Source: an uncultured Opitutaceae bacterium
Lineage (GTDB): Bacteria > Verrucomicrobiota > Verrucomicrobiae > Opitutales > Opitutaceae
Assembly (NCBI GenBank): GCA_946482625.1
Contig: CAMLSH010000260.1
Coordinates: forward strand, 1 to 5,884
Direction of reading: 5' to 3'
DNA length: 5,884 nucleotides
A program made the position numbers and the translations under genes. Positions within the stretch are counted from its first letter, which is position 1. Every line of letters begins with the position of its first letter. Positions 4,767 through 5,884 of this stretch are shown here, piece after piece. Under the pieces are notes generated by a model, which searched no databases, was not told where the DNA came from, and saw only the letters and a program-made list of their open reading frames with translations.

Positions 4767-5884
4767 ATGTCCCGCTTTTCTTCATTGGTCACTGGTCATT
4801 GGTCACTGGTCATTGCTCTGATCGTCACCGCCCTCGTTGCGTTGCCCTCCGCTCACGCCGCCCGCGTCAAAGACCTCACGCAGGTCGCCGGCGGTCGCGA
4901 TAACCAACTGGTTGGATACGGCCTCGTGGTCGGCCTCGCCGGCGATGGCGACAGCAACGCCGTCACGACGCTGCGCTCGGTCGCCAACTCCCTTCAACGC
5001 TACGGCCTCACCGTCTCGGCCGACCAAGTGAAAGCCAAGAACGTCGCCGCCGTCATGATCACGGCCGACATCGCCGCATTCATGAAAAACGGCAGCCGCA
5101 TCGACGTCACGGTCGCCTCCCTCGGTGACGCGAAATCGCTCAACGGCGGCGTGCTTCTCCAGACGCCGCTGCTCGGTGCTGACGGTCGTGTTTATGCCGT
5201 CGCTCAAGGCGCGATCGCCGTCGGCGGTTTCATCGGTGGCTCCGGCGGTCCCGGCGGCGCGACCGTGCAAAAAAATCACCCGACGGTCGGCTCGATCAGC
5301 AATGGCGCCATCGTCGAGCGCGAGATTCCCGCGACCTTCGTCCGCGACGGCCAGCTTTCGCTTCAGTTGCACAATCCCGATTTCACCTCCGCCTCCCGCA
5401 TGGCGAAGGCGATCAACGCCGTTTTCCCTGCCGCCGCCTCCGCTCGCGACTCGGCGAGCGTCGACGTGACGTTGCCCGACAACTACACGGGCCACGAGGT
5501 CGCCTTTCTCGCCGATCTCGGCGGCATCGAAGTCGCTCCCGACGTCCACGCTCGCATCGTGATCAACGAACGCACCGGCACCATTGTCGCCACCTCGACC
5601 GTCCGCGTTTCGCAGGTCGCGATCAGCCACGGCTCGCTGACGATCACCGTCACCTCGAATCTCGAAGTCTCCCAGCCTAACTCTTTCAACGAATCCGGTC
5701 AGACCGTCGTCACGCCAAGCACGCAGACGGCCGTCACCGAAAAGAGAGGCCACCTCATCGTCGTGAATGATGAGCCCACCATCGACCGCCTCGCCGCCGG
5801 CCTCAACGCCCTCGGCGTCTCCACCCGCGAGATGATGTCGATCTTTCAAACCCTTAAACGTTCCGGCGCCCTCCAGGCCGAGCT
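4767..5884 (+). CDS. flgI: FlgI, flagellar P-ring protein, last few residues off the right edge
   Basis: FlgI polymerises into the P-ring in the peptidoglycan layer. From the ATG at 4767 there are 372 complete codons. Residues 1-31 form a Sec signal peptide with a long hydrophobic stretch (SLVIALIVTALVALP) and a cleavage site after A29-H30-A31. The mature part begins ARVKDLTQVAG and runs into the family hallmark NQLVGYGLVVGLAGDGDS (46-63). Further family blocks are MITADIAAFMKNGSRIDVTV, SLGDAKSLNGGVLLQTPL, VAQGAIAVGGF and HLIVVNDEPTIDRLAAGLNALG. The visible end, GALQAEL, corresponds to the final residues of E. coli FlgI, so only a few codons are missing. Codons 6-17 come from a heptad tandem repeat. 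An in-frame GTG at 4752 is an alternative start; neither has a Shine-Dalgarno sequence. A longer FlgH-to-FlgI antisense reading frame is only a shadow. Confidence 0.97.
   Translation, partial: MSRFSSLVTGHWSLVIALIVTALVALPSAHAARVKDLTQVAGGRDNQLVGYGLVVGLAGDGDSNAVTTLRSVANSLQRYGLTVSADQVKAKNVAAVMITADIAAFMKNGSRIDVTVASLGDAKSLNGGVLLQTPLLGADGRVYAVAQGAIAVGGFIGGSGGPGGATVQKNHPTVGSISNGAIVEREIPATFVRDGQLSLQLHNPDFTSASRMAKAINAVFPAAASARDSASVDVTLPDNYTGHEVAFLADLGGIEVAPDVHARIVINERTGTIVATSTVRVSQVAISHGSLTITVTSNLEVSQPNSFNESGQTVVTPSTQTAVTEKRGHLIVVNDEPTIDRLAAGLNALGVSTREMMSIFQTLKRSGALQAE
4783..4815. repeat. Heptad tandem repeat (CAYTGGT), about 4.7 units, inside the start of flgI
   Basis: The 14-mer CATTGGTCACTGGT occurs at 4783-4796 and again at 4797-4810, followed by CATTG at 4811-4815. 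Each 14-mer is two heptads, CATTGGT and CACTGGT, differing by one T/C change. It encodes residues 6-17 of the FlgI signal peptide. The low-GC, repetitive sequence differs sharply from its surroundings. Heptameric tandem repeats are known as dispersed elements in some bacteria, such as the STRR sequences of cyanobacteria; membership of such a family here is an inference. Confidence 0.85.

Noticed and set aside
3850..4821. 323-codon plus-strand frame spanning the flgA end, flgH and the flgI start
   Set aside because: Its product is almost entirely arginine, proline and alanine rich, overlaps three recognised genes out of frame, and shows no domain.
4803..5849. 348-codon open frame on the minus strand opposite flgI
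   Set aside because: It lies fully antisense to a certain flgI gene and is rich in D, G, R and A with no family motif. Such frames are a by-product of high GC at third codon positions.

Overview
The window looks like GC-rich chromosomal DNA from a motile Gram-negative (two-membrane) bacterium. It carries a secreted pectin-degrading enzyme on the minus strand, transcribed away from a flagellar rod/ring operon on the plus strand. P-ring (FlgI) and L-ring (FlgH) genes imply both a peptidoglycan layer and an outer membrane. The polysaccharide hydrolase, the flgF-flgG-flgA-flgH-flgI order, the strong C/G preference at third codon positions and the short heptad repeat between genes together suggest a Verrucomicrobiota (Opitutales-like) organism. 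That assignment is an inference of moderate strength; no rRNA or other phylogenetic marker is present.

Layout: (1) Positions 1-1436, minus strand: a family 28 glycoside hydrolase (polygalacturonase type) with a signal peptide and all expected catalytic residues. Its C-terminal end lies off the left edge. (2) Positions 1437-1765: a divergent intergenic region with a plausible sigma-70-type promoter for the flagellar operon, a small GC-rich hairpin that may be a dispersed repeat, two CACGTG hexamers, and imperfect sigma-54-like sequences. (3) Positions 1766-2518: flgF, proximal rod. (4) Positions 2583-3365: flgG, distal rod. (5) Positions 3374-4108: flgA, P-ring assembly chaperone. (6) Positions 4118-4744: flgH, L-ring. 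(7) Positions 4767-5884: flgI, P-ring, cut by the right edge only a few residues before its expected end.

The five flagellar genes form one tightly packed transcription unit (gaps 64, 8, 9 and 22 nt). Their products build the driveshaft and its bushings: FlgF and FlgG form the rod, FlgI polymerises around it in the peptidoglycan layer with help from FlgA, and FlgH forms the ring in the outer membrane. FlgA, FlgH and FlgI have Sec-type signal peptides, whereas FlgF and FlgG have none and should leave through the flagellar type III export apparatus.

No wholly new system is evident. The points most worth a second look are a heptad tandem repeat that encodes much of the FlgI signal peptide, an FlgH with no lipobox, a 9-nt near-duplication at the flgG/flgA stop-start junction, and the repeat-like hairpin in the divergent intergenic region.
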